Assembly: GCF_913774235.1 (NCBI RefSeq)
Contig: NZ_CAJYDW010000012.1
Span: forward strand, 496,001 to 560,000
Origin: an uncultured Pseudomonas sp.
GTDB lineage: Bacteria; Pseudomonadota; Gammaproteobacteria; Pseudomonadales; Pseudomonadaceae
Direction of reading: 5' to 3'
Length of the DNA stretch: 64,000 nucleotides
Below the pieces are notes generated by a model. That model saw nothing but the letters and a program-made list of their open reading frames with translations. It did not search any database and had not been told where the DNA came from. Of this stretch, positions 57,406 through 64,000 are shown piece by piece. Position numbers and translations under genes: made by a program. The stretch's first letter is position 1. Each line of letters opens with the position of its first letter.

Positions 57406-58971
57406 TTACTTGGACATCGCAGCGAAATCGAAGACCTGTTCGAGCATGGGGTTGAACACGTACCCCTTGACCGCGGCGCGCATCGGCACCGTGTAGGCCT
57501 TCTGGTAGAGGTAGGCGTAGGCGGCATCGCCCACCACGATCTTCTGGGCTTCCTGGTACAGCGCCTTGCGCTGGGCCACGTCGCTGACGCTGGCGGCGTC
57601 GCGCAGCAACTGGTCCACCTTGGGATTGCTGTAGAAGGAGCGGTTGCCGGCCAGGCCGGCGTTGGCGCTGTCGAACCAGAAGTTCATGAACATGTAGGGA
57701 TCGGCGAAGTCCGGACTCCAGTTGCCGATGGCGACGTCGAAGTCGCCCTTGCCCAGGCGTTCGCGGAAGGTGGCGTTGGCCAGCTTCTCCATCTTGAGGT
57801 TGACGCCGAGGGTGCTCAGCCCCGCCTGCAGGGTCAGGCCGATGGGCTCCCAGGCCGGGTCCTTGTCCGAGTAGAGGAATTGCAGCTCCCGTACCTTGGG
57901 TGCCTTGCCCAGGGCGGCCTGGGCGGCTTCCAGGTCCTGCTTGGGCAACGGCAGGCTCGGATCGTGGCCCCACATGCCGTCCGGGATCGGGCCGTTCATC
58001 AGCTTGGCCTTGCCCATGGCGATGCCTTCCACGATGCCTTGGTAATCCAGGGAGTCGACCACCGCCTTGCGCGCGTGCACGTCGTTCATGGGGGCGCGCT
58101 TGTTGTTCAGGTAGAGGTAGGTCACCCGCAGCGAGGGGTAGGCGGTGGTGACGAAGCCAGGCTTCTGCGCCAGGGCCTTGACCTGGTCTTCCGGCAGGTC
58201 CTCGATGATGTCCAGGTCACCCTGTTCCAGTTGCAGGCGGCGTACCGAGGGCTCGGCGATGATGCGGATCACCACCTGTTTGAGGGTGGGTGCCTTGCCG
58301 GCGTAGTGCGGATTGGGCTCCAGGGTCAGCGACTGGCCCTTCTGCCAGGCGGCGAGGCGATAGGCACCGGAGCCGGCGGTGTGGCCGGCCAGCCAGGCGT
58401 CCACGTCCTTGCCATGGGTGCTCGCCACCTTGGGGTTGATCACGCTGGCGCCGTCGTGGGCCAGGGCGAAGAGGAAAGGCGCGAAGGGTTTCTGCAGGGT
58501 GAACTTGATCGTCTGCGGGTCCACCACGGTCACCGTCATGTCTGCCGGGAAGATGCTGGACGGGCCCTGCTTGAGCTTCATCAGGCGTTCGATGGAGAAC
58601 TTGACCGCCTCGGCGGTGACCTCGCTGCCGTCGTCGAACTTGTTGCCGGGCTTCAGGGTGAAGGTCCACACCAGGTTGTCCGGGGACACGGTCCAGCCGC
58701 TGGCCAGATCGCCCTCGACGTCGGTGCTGCCCTTGCCGTCTTCCACCTTGTAGCGCATCAGGCGCTGGTAGGCCGGGTAGGTCACCGTCCAGTCGTTGTT
58801 GTCGAAGGTCACGCCCGGGTCGACGGTCTGCAGATCCGCCGGCTTACCGATGACCAGAGTGTCGGCGGCCGTGGCAGCGCTGGCCGGTTGCCAGGCGCCG
58901 AGGCCCAGCAGGGAAACCAGGGCAAGCAGGCGGGACGCCGATGAAACGAAGGTGCGCGAAGACGAAAACAT
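57406..58971 (-). CDS. ddpA: Periplasmic dipeptide-binding protein (DdpA-like)
   Basis: 521-aa extracellular solute-binding protein family 5. Signal peptide MFSSSRTFVSSASRLLALVSLLGLGAWQPASA (cleavage near residue 32). The mature protein has DTLVIGKPADLQTVDPGVTFDN, SDLWRF-like peptide-pocket regions and the late FAAMSK end. ATG 58971 is chosen over the longer frame that reaches into the upstream inverted-repeat element. It is likely the specificity component for D-Ala-D-Ala or other short peptides; the pocket is not diagnosable by eye. Confidence 0.87.
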   Translation of the reverse strand: MFSSSRTFVSSASRLLALVSLLGLGAWQPASAATAADTLVIGKPADLQTVDPGVTFDNNDWTVTYPAYQRLMRYKVEDGKGSTDVEGDLASGWTVSPDNLVWTFTLKPGNKFDDGSEVTAEAVKFSIERLMKLKQGPSSIFPADMTVTVVDPQTIKFTLQKPFAPFLFALAHDGASVINPKVASTHGKDVDAWLAGHTAGSGAYRLAAWQKGQSLTLEPNPHYAGKAPTLKQVVIRIIAEPSVRRLQLEQGDLDIIEDLPEDQVKALAQKPGFVTTAYPSLRVTYLYLNNKRAPMNDVHARKAVVDSLDYQGIVEGIAMGKAKLMNGPIPDGMWGHDPSLPLPKQDLEAAQAALGKAPKVRELQFLYSDKDPAWEPIGLTLQAGLSTLGVNLKMEKLANATFRERLGKGDFDVAIGNWSPDFADPYMFMNFWFDSANAGLAGNRSFYSNPKVDQLLRDAASVSDVAQRKALYQEAQKIVVGDAAYAYLYQKAYTVPMRAAVKGYVFNPMLEQVFDFAAMSK

Positions 58972-59001
58972 GCCGGTACCTCGGATTGTTTGGGGTTGTA
59001 A

Positions 59002-59141
59002 GAGCCTGTCCAAAGTCTCGCGAGCTAGAGCCAAACAAGGCGAAAATGCTTGAGGAAGCGGAGTTTACGAGCGGTAAACGAGCATTCCGAAGGCATTTTC
59101 AACGCCGTTTGGCCGACGCGCAGCAGCCTTTGAACAGGCTC
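59002..59141. mobile_element. MITE-like inverted-repeat element inside the ddp-like operon
   Basis: 140-bp element with 14-bp terminal inverted repeats GAGCCTGTCCAAAG (59002-59015) and CTTTGAACAGGCTC (59128-59141), one mismatch apart, flanked by TAA duplications (58999-59001 and 59142-59144). Internally it folds further: CCAAAC (59031) with GTTTGG (59107), AAAATGC (59043) with GCATTTT (59093), and a perfect GTTTAC-GAGCG-GTAAAC stem (59063-59079). It encodes no protein. It lies 30 bp upstream of the ddpA start, between ddpX and ddpA, so it is probably transcribed. Confidence 0.75.
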
Positions 59142-59222
59142 TAAGGGTGTTTCGGCAGTGGGCAAGGTTATCGAGCGTTGGGCTCGCGGCGCCGGATTCG
59201 AACGATCCGGTCGCCGGCTGGA

Positions 59223-59843
59223 TCAGCTCAGCAGGGCGGCGAGATCCTCCGGGCTGAGGTGGTGGTAGTCGATCAAGGCATAGCGGCGTGCGTCGGGCAG
59301 CTCGAAATGCCACCACTCGCTGGGAATGAAGGTGAAGCCGGCGCTCTGCATCACGCCCAGCAGCAGCAGGCGATTGCGCTGCGCGGCGGCGGGAACGGCC
59401 GGATTGAACAGGTGCGAGAGTTCGCGCATGTCGTCGAAACCGGTGCCCATGTCCAGGGGGACGCCGGCCTCGTCGAGCAGGGTGACGTCCACTGCCACCC
59501 CACGGCTGTGATGCGAGCCCAGGGCCGGATCGCTCACGTATTGGGCATCCGGCAGCACGCGCCAGAGCAGCTGCTGGGCGTAGGGCGGACGGTAGGCGTC
59601 CAGCACCTGCAGGCGCAGGCCAGCCTGGCGTGCCAATTCGCTGGCCCGCTTCAGGCGGGCGGCGGCATCCTGGTGCAGCAGGCAGTGGGCGTCCTGGTAG
59701 AGCACCTTGCCGGCCAGGTTGTCGGCGGTCGCATAGACCAGGTGGATGTCCACGCCGTAGCGGTGGGCGTCGATCTCGACGAGTTCTGGATGGTTCACGG
59801 TACGGGGAGCTTCCTTGGAATAAAGAGGGGTGTCGGGGCTCAT
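59223..59843 (-). CDS. ddpX: D-alanyl-D-alanine dipeptidase (VanX/DdpX family)
   Basis: 206-aa zinc dipeptidase that splits D-Ala-D-Ala. The VanX motif SxHxxGxAxD is present as SHHSRGVAVD (near residue 118), and the second zinc and catalytic site EWWHFE near residue 180. YRPPYAQQLLWRV, with the substrate Arg, also fits. There is no signal peptide, so action is cytoplasmic as with E. coli DdpX. ATG 59843 overlaps the regulator stop (ATGA), so it is translationally coupled. Its position before the transporter genes matches E. coli ddpXABCDF. Confidence 0.9.
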   Translation of the reverse strand: MSPDTPLYSKEAPRTVNHPELVEIDAHRYGVDIHLVYATADNLAGKVLYQDAHCLLHQDAAARLKRASELARQAGLRLQVLDAYRPPYAQQLLWRVLPDAQYVSDPALGSHHSRGVAVDVTLLDEAGVPLDMGTGFDDMRELSHLFNPAVPAAAQRNRLLLLGVMQSAGFTFIPSEWWHFELPDARRYALIDYHHLSPEDLAALLS

Positions 59844-60691
59844 TCGAATTGCCCGAAGCGCTGCTGCAGGGCGCGGTTGCTGGCCACCCGTTGTTCCAGG
59901 GCATCGCCGGAGCGATCCGCCACCGCTGACACCAGCAGGTTGAGCAGGCAGGCGAGAGGGGCTGGTGACTCCCAGAACTGGTCGACCTCCGGGCGCAGCT
60001 GCAGCAGGTCGGCGGGATAGTCCCGCGCCCAGGGGCAGTGGTAGTCGGTGATCAGCGCCATGGGCAGCCTGGCATCGCGTGCGGCTTCGCACAGCTTGCG
60101 AGCAACACTCGAATAGGCGCGAAAGTCGGCTACCACCAGGTAGGGCTGGGCGAAGCCACTGTTGAAGATGTCGGCGTAGGTGCCCGACAGGCCATCGACG
60201 TAGAAAGCCTTGGGCCGGATGTATTCAAGCAGGCTGTGAAAACTGCCGAGCACCCCGCGGGTGGTCTGGATACCGGCGATGAACACCGCGTCCGCGCCAG
60301 TCAGCTGCCGGACCACCTGTTCGAATACCGGGCCGCGGGCCAGCTGGTAGACGTCCTCGATGGCGGCGAGCTCGGCGGCCAGGGAGCGGTCCAGCGCATC
60401 GCTGCGTCCGCTCTGCTGGCGAAAGGCACTGAAGCGGTCGGTGATGCGCCAGGCTTCCAGACCTTCGTCTCTCAGGCTCTGTTTGACCTCGTCGAGGTTG
60501 CGATAGCCCAGGGAACGCAGCAGCCGGCCCACGGAGATACCGGTGGTGTTGGTGCGCTGGGCGATGCTGTCGGCGGTCTCGAAGGGTAGCTTCTCCGGAT
60601 TGGCCAACAGGTAACCCGCGACTCTCTTGCCGGTGGGCGTGAGGTCGGCGAAGGCACCTTCGAGGGCTTGGAAGAAGAGGGGTTTGGTCAC
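59840..60691 (-). CDS. RpiR/MurR-family transcriptional regulator
   Basis: 283-aa regulator with an N-terminal HTH_6 domain (TADSIAQRTNTTGISVGRLLRSLGYRNLDEVKQSLRDE) and a C-terminal SIS sugar-phosphate-binding domain (GADAVFIAGIQTTRGVLGSFHSLLEYIRP and later YLVVADFRAYSSVARKLCEAA). MurR in E. coli senses MurNAc-6-phosphate, a cell-wall recycling intermediate, so peptidoglycan-derived ligands are plausible but not proven here. It is the first gene of the operon leading into ddpX. Confidence 0.9.
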   Translation of the reverse strand: MTKPLFFQALEGAFADLTPTGKRVAGYLLANPEKLPFETADSIAQRTNTTGISVGRLLRSLGYRNLDEVKQSLRDEGLEAWRITDRFSAFRQQSGRSDALDRSLAAELAAIEDVYQLARGPVFEQVVRQLTGADAVFIAGIQTTRGVLGSFHSLLEYIRPKAFYVDGLSGTYADIFNSGFAQPYLVVADFRAYSSVARKLCEAARDARLPMALITDYHCPWARDYPADLLQLRPEVDQFWESPAPLACLLNLLVSAVADRSGDALEQRVASNRALQQRFGQFE

Positions 60692-60707
60692 GCCGAGGCC
60701 TGCAATG

Positions 60708-60728
60708 TTATCTAGCTGTCATTTATCT
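60708..60728. promoter_or_regulatory. Direct repeat upstream of the RpiR regulator
   Basis: TTATCT occurs at 60708-60713 and 60723-60728, 15 bp apart, just before the regulator start. On the minus strand this gives AGATAAATGACAGCTAGATAA in an AT-rich patch. It may be part of the promoter or an autoregulatory site; weak evidence. Confidence 0.25.
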
Positions 60729-60858
60729 CTCTGTTGTTCTCAAGCTAACATCGCTTTTCCAGGCATCGCAAGCAGCCGGAGGCCGACTGTCATGGGAGTG
60801 TCGTAAAGAGGGGAGAGGTGTCGCTTGGAGATAAGCGCGGGGAAGGGATGGATCAGGC

Positions 60859-60882
60859 GGCGTCTCGGGCGAGACGCCGCTG
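60859..60882. terminator. GC-rich hairpin downstream of the SRPBCC gene
   Basis: Perfect 10-bp stem GCGGCGTCTC-GGGC-GAGACGCCGC, 12 bp after the SRPBCC stop on its downstream side. No T run, so a weak or rho-assisted terminator at best. Confidence 0.4.
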
Positions 60883-60893
60883 CAACAGGAGTG

Positions 60894-61649
60894 TCAGCCC
60901 AGGGGCGACTCCATGTGCGAGGTGCGCTCCACCGCGCCATAGCGGTCGCTTACCGCGTGGGCCCGCTCCAGCAGGACCTTGAGTTCGGCCAGGTCCTGGG
61001 CGATGCGGGTACCGGGATCGCGGCGCAGCAGGCGGGCGAAGAGATGGCCCAGGCGACCGGCCGGGGGTTCGTAGGCCATCACCGCCGTCACCTCGGTGCC
61101 ACCTGGCACCTCGGCGAAACTGACCCAGCCCAGGTTGTTCAGGCCGGCATAGCCGCAGGAGCGCCAGCCGATCAGCTGGCCAGGGATGTCGTCGGTGACC
61201 TCCGCGTCCCATTCGAAGCGCCCCATGGGCGCCTTGACCACCCAGTGGGAGTAGCGGTCGTTGAGCACGTCCACCCGTTCGATGTGGCGCATGAAGATCG
61301 GCAGGTTGGAGAAGTCTCGCCAGAAGCGATAGAGCTCATCGCGGGGGCGGGCGATGACGATCCGGCGGGTCTGGGAGGCAGCCGAATGCCAGGCCAGCGA
61401 GCGGCGCACGTCGCGTTCGAAACGTGTGTTGGCCACCACCCGGCGCACCGGGCAGCGCCCGCGCAGGCCGCGAGTCAGCAGCCAGGCGCCGGTCGCCCCG
61501 CTGAGCAGGCCGAGCAGGCCGCCGCGTGCCAGGCCGCGACTCAGCAGCAGGCCACCGCCCGCCAGCGAGGCCAGGCGTTCCACGCCGCGCACGGCGGCGT
61601 CGTCGCGGGTTGGGGGGGCGAGAGGGGGGGTGGGGGCGTCTAGATGCAT
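60894..61649 (-). CDS. SRPBCC-family (polyketide cyclase / START-like) protein with membrane anchor
   Basis: 251-aa protein. Residues about 20-60 are hydrophobic and Gly/Leu-rich (LASLAGGGLLLSRGLARGGLLGLLSGATGAWLLTRGL), likely one or two membrane passes. The remainder is an SRPBCC cavity domain (IVIARPRDELYRFWRDFSNLPIFMRHIERVDVLNDRYSHWVV, then WDAEVTDDIPGQLIGWRS). Similar proteins are common in Pseudomonas; the ligand is unknown. ATG 61649 is chosen because the upstream frame extends through non-conserved sequence overlapping the oligopeptidase gene. Confidence 0.8.
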   Translation of the reverse strand: MHLDAPTPPLAPPTRDDAAVRGVERLASLAGGGLLLSRGLARGGLLGLLSGATGAWLLTRGLRGRCPVRRVVANTRFERDVRRSLAWHSAASQTRRIVIARPRDELYRFWRDFSNLPIFMRHIERVDVLNDRYSHWVVKAPMGRFEWDAEVTDDIPGQLIGWRSCGYAGLNNLGWVSFAEVPGGTEVTAVMAYEPPAGRLGHLFARLLRRDPGTRIAQDLAELKVLLERAHAVSDRYGAVERTSHMESPLG

Positions 61650-61708
61650 GTCAGGTTCTCCTTCAACTGTGGAAAAGACCTGCCCAGAGCCCCCGCCGTT
61701 CCCTGCGT

Positions 61709-63730
61709 CTAGCTGTTCAGACCGAGGACACGGAAGACGAAGGCATATTCCAGCGCCACATCGCGCAGGGCCTGGTAGCGCCCGCTCATGCCGCCGTGCC
61801 CGGCGCCGAACTCGGTCTTGAGCAGCAGCAAAGGTGCCTGGTCGGTACGCCGCTCGCGCAATCGCGCCACCCACTTGGCCGCTTCCCAATACTGCACCCG
61901 GGTGTCGTGATAGCCCGCCACCGCCAGGATCGCCGGATAGGCCTGGGCCTTCACGTTTTCATAGGGCGCGTAGCCGGCGATGCGCTCGCGTACCTCCGGC
62001 TGGTTCGGATCGCCCCACTCGTCGTACTCAGTCACGGTCAGCGGCAGGTCCGGCTTGAGCATGGTGTTGAGCACGTCGACGAAGGGTACCTCGGCGATGG
62101 CCGCGGCATAGAGGTCGGGCCGCTGGTTGAGCACTGCGCCGATCAGTAGCCCGCCAGCGCTGCCGCCGCTGATGACGATCCGTTCTGGTGTCGTCAGGCC
62201 CTGCTCCAGCAGGTGCTCGGTGCAGGCGATGAAGTCGTCGAAGGTGTTCTGCTTGTGCTCCAGCTTGCCGCTGCGATACCAGGCTTCGCCCAGCTCGCCG
62301 CCGCCACGCACATGGGCGATGGCGAAGCGCACGCCACGGTCCAGCAGACTCAGGCGGGCATGGGAGAACCAGGGGTCGAGGCTGTGGCCGTAGGCCCCAT
62401 AGCCATAGAGGTAGAGTGGGGCGCTCTGCGGCAGGTCGCGTCGGCCGACCAGGCTGATGGGGATACGGGTGCCGTCGGGCGCGGTCGCCCACAGGCGGCG
62501 GCTCTCGTAGGCATCGGCATCGAAGGGGCCTTCCACCGGCACCTGCTTGAGCACCCGCTGGGTGCCGCTGGCCAGCTCCAGCTCGCGAATCTCCGCCGGA
62601 CGATTGAGCGCCTCGTAGCGCAGGCGCATGACCGGACTGTGGAATTCCAGCACGTCCATCGCATCCAGGCTGTAGACCTCGTCCGGCAGCTCGACGCGAT
62701 AGGGCGCCTGGCCGTAGGGACGGACCTCCAGGATCGGCAGGCCGGCGGTGCGCAGACTCAGCACCAGGGCATGGGCGCCCAGGCTCGCGTCCTCCAGCAT
62801 CACCTCCGGATCATGAGGCACCAGCAACTCCCAATGCGCTCGCGTGGGACGCTCTTCGGCAGCCCGGTACAGCGCGAAGTTGATGCCGTCCTGGTTGCTG
62901 CGCACGTACCAGCCATCGACGCCATGGTCGGGGAAATACTCATGGCCTTCCTCACGCGGCGCCAGGCAGACGAAGGCCTCGTCCGGCCGATCCGCGTCCA
63001 GCACCCAGGCCTCGCTGGTGGTCTTGCTGTGGGACAGCAGCAACAGCTTGCGCTCGGAACTGGAACGATAGCAGCCGAGGAAGAAGCGGCCATCGGTCTC
63101 GTGGAAGACCAGCTGCGGCTCGGCATCGCCCAGGTGATAGCGATAGAGCTTGTGCGGACGATGGGCGTCGTCCCGCTCGCCGAAGAACAGGGTGCGACTG
63201 TCGTTGGCCCAGGTCAGGCTGCCGTCGCATTCTTCGAAGGGCAGCTCGGTCACCTGGCCGGTGACCAGATCCTTCACATAGAGCCGGTAGGTCTCGTCGC
63301 CGACCTGATCCAGGCTGTAGGCGAGCTTGCTTTGGTCCGGACTGACGGTGAAGCGACCGACGGAGAGGAAGCCCCCATCGGCGATGGCGTTGCCATCGAA
63401 CAGCAGTTCCTCGCTCGCGGCATCCGGCGTCAGGTCGCCAGCGGCCGGACGGCGGCAGCGGTAGTTGCGGCCGTATTCGTCGCCGGCCTGGGTGCGTTGG
63501 TAATAGAGATAGTCGCCACGCGGGACCGGCAGCGACAGGTCCGTCTCGCGAATGCGTGCGCGGATCTCCTCGAACAGTTGCTCACGCAGGGCGGCCTGGG
63601 GCGCCAGCTCGGCCTCCAGATAGGCGTTCTCTGCCTCCAGGTGCGCCAGCACCTCGGGAGCGTCGCGCTGTTCCAGCCAGACGTAAGGGTCGTCACCAGG
63701 GGCGCGGCGAGCGGTGGGGGCTTGGGTCAT
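61709..63730 (-). CDS. S9A-family oligopeptidase (OpdB/PtrB-like)
   Basis: 673-aa prolyl-oligopeptidase-family serine peptidase. An N-terminal seven-bladed propeller (about residues 70-390) gates the site. The C-terminal alpha/beta hydrolase has Ser in ISGGSAGGLLIG, Asp in AGYHDTRVQYWEA and His in FGAGHGGMSGRY. OpdB members cleave after basic residues; specificity here is uncertain. ATG 63730 (MTQAPTARRAPGDDPYVWLE) follows GGAG. Confidence 0.9.
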   Translation of the reverse strand: MTQAPTARRAPGDDPYVWLEQRDAPEVLAHLEAENAYLEAELAPQAALREQLFEEIRARIRETDLSLPVPRGDYLYYQRTQAGDEYGRNYRCRRPAAGDLTPDAASEELLFDGNAIADGGFLSVGRFTVSPDQSKLAYSLDQVGDETYRLYVKDLVTGQVTELPFEECDGSLTWANDSRTLFFGERDDAHRPHKLYRYHLGDAEPQLVFHETDGRFFLGCYRSSSERKLLLLSHSKTTSEAWVLDADRPDEAFVCLAPREEGHEYFPDHGVDGWYVRSNQDGINFALYRAAEERPTRAHWELLVPHDPEVMLEDASLGAHALVLSLRTAGLPILEVRPYGQAPYRVELPDEVYSLDAMDVLEFHSPVMRLRYEALNRPAEIRELELASGTQRVLKQVPVEGPFDADAYESRRLWATAPDGTRIPISLVGRRDLPQSAPLYLYGYGAYGHSLDPWFSHARLSLLDRGVRFAIAHVRGGGELGEAWYRSGKLEHKQNTFDDFIACTEHLLEQGLTTPERIVISGGSAGGLLIGAVLNQRPDLYAAAIAEVPFVDVLNTMLKPDLPLTVTEYDEWGDPNQPEVRERIAGYAPYENVKAQAYPAILAVAGYHDTRVQYWEAAKWVARLRERRTDQAPLLLLKTEFGAGHGGMSGRYQALRDVALEYAFVFRVLGLNS

Positions 63731-63819
63731 GCGGGCTCCTTGTGCGCCGCGTGGAAGCACGCGGTCGGGGCAAAACCGTTATCATAGGCTTCCCCTTCCC
63801 GCTATCGCCATGGATCGCA

Positions 63820-64000
63820 ATGACCGAGCAAGAGTACCTGATCGCCTGGGCCGTCTACGCCATCGCCGCGTTGCTGCTATTGGTGGTGACCTTCAAGGCC
63901 ACCGGCTGGCTCTGGCGCTGGCTGCGCGAACCCATTCGCCTGGTCGCGGCGGTACTCCTGCTGACCCCGACCATCGCCGACCCGGAGCACAGCTTCTATG
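63820..64000 (+). CDS. Membrane protein, 3' end outside window
   Basis: First 60 codons of a membrane protein starting MTEQEYLIAWAVYAIAALLLLVVTF. The first helix is at residues 7-26, and RLVAAVLLLTPTIADPEHSFY follows, open to the right edge. An ATG at 63810 lies in another frame and would soon end in an unlikely composition. It diverges from the oligopeptidase with 89 bp between starts. Function unknown; only the N-terminus is visible. Confidence 0.7.
   Translation, partial: MTEQEYLIAWAVYAIAALLLLVVTFKATGWLWRWLREPIRLVAAVLLLTPTIADPEHSFY

Noticed and set aside
56215-58944. 909-codon plus-strand frame opposite ddpA/ddpB.
   Set aside because: His/Gln/Gly-rich shadow without domain features.
63810-63822. 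Earlier ATG at 63810 for the last gene.
   Set aside because: It is out of frame with the membrane protein; the frame from 63820 gives a clean hydrophobic helix.

Overview
The window is a chromosomal segment of a high-GC gammaproteobacterium, almost certainly a Pseudomonas. The cmaX-crfX-cmpX-sigX-oprF block at the left edge is a Pseudomonas signature, and the proteins, the gltA/sdh/suc layout and the aerobic-type cob gene order all fit that genus. No tRNA, rRNA, CRISPR array, prophage or complete insertion sequence was seen. The species cannot be fixed from the sequence alone.

Layout. (1) 1-3.9 kb: the cell-envelope stress block, with a CorA-like transporter (cut by the left edge), CrfX, the MscS-like CmpX, the ECF sigma factor SigX and the porin OprF. 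(2) 4.0-16.9 kb: a nearly complete TCA-cycle block. gltA runs leftward, divergent from sdhCDAB, sucAB-lpd and sucCD. Clear sigma70-type promoters face both ways between gltA and sdhC. (3) 17.1-28.0 kb: housekeeping and accessory genes. These are a BrnQ-type branched-chain amino acid carrier, two lipoproteins, htpG behind a near-consensus sigma32 promoter, a dienelactone hydrolase, SprT- and J-domain proteins, a ttcA / Tag-like / sirtuin chain, two NlpC/P60 lipoproteins and a small HNH protein. (4) 28.3-32.3 kb: a three-gene electron-transfer oxidoreductase operon (triheme cytochrome c, [2Fe-2S] subunit, molybdopterin subunit) of unknown substrate. (5) 32.3-34.8 kb, leftward: DedA, a calcineurin-like phosphoesterase, YggL and a 19-cysteine four-helix copper-storage-like protein. 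(6) 34.8-43.9 kb: a cobalamin riboswitch followed by ten tightly overlapping genes for corrinoid adenosylation, amidation and nucleotide-loop assembly. (7) 44.0-53.5 kb: a membrane GGDEF/EAL protein with a degenerate GGDEF, a LysR regulator divergent from an MDR oxidoreductase, a FadL porin, RNase D, YcgL, a 2-hydroxyacid dehydrogenase, a nitroreductase and YcgN. (8) 53.5-60.7 kb, leftward: an RpiR-family regulator, a D-Ala-D-Ala dipeptidase and a five-gene peptide ABC transporter in the order of E. coli ddpXABCDF. A 140-bp MITE-like inverted-repeat element sits between the dipeptidase and binding-protein genes. (9) 60.9 kb to the end: a membrane-anchored SRPBCC protein, an S9A oligopeptidase and the start of a small membrane protein cut by the right edge.

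How the parts work together. The TCA block holds citrate synthase, succinate dehydrogenase, 2-oxoglutarate dehydrogenase and succinyl-CoA synthetase, probably several co-transcribed units separated by hairpins. The cob operon takes cobyrinic acid to adenosylcobalamin, makes its own lower ligand (BluB) and is repressed by its product through the riboswitch. The ddp-like operon would take up and split D-Ala-D-Ala or related cell-wall dipeptides. I did not find a clearly undescribed multi-gene system. The least-explained items are the triheme molybdo-oxidoreductase, the MITE inside the ddp-like operon, the zinc-less Tag-like protein coupled to a sirtuin, and the copper-storage-like protein beside the cobalamin operon.
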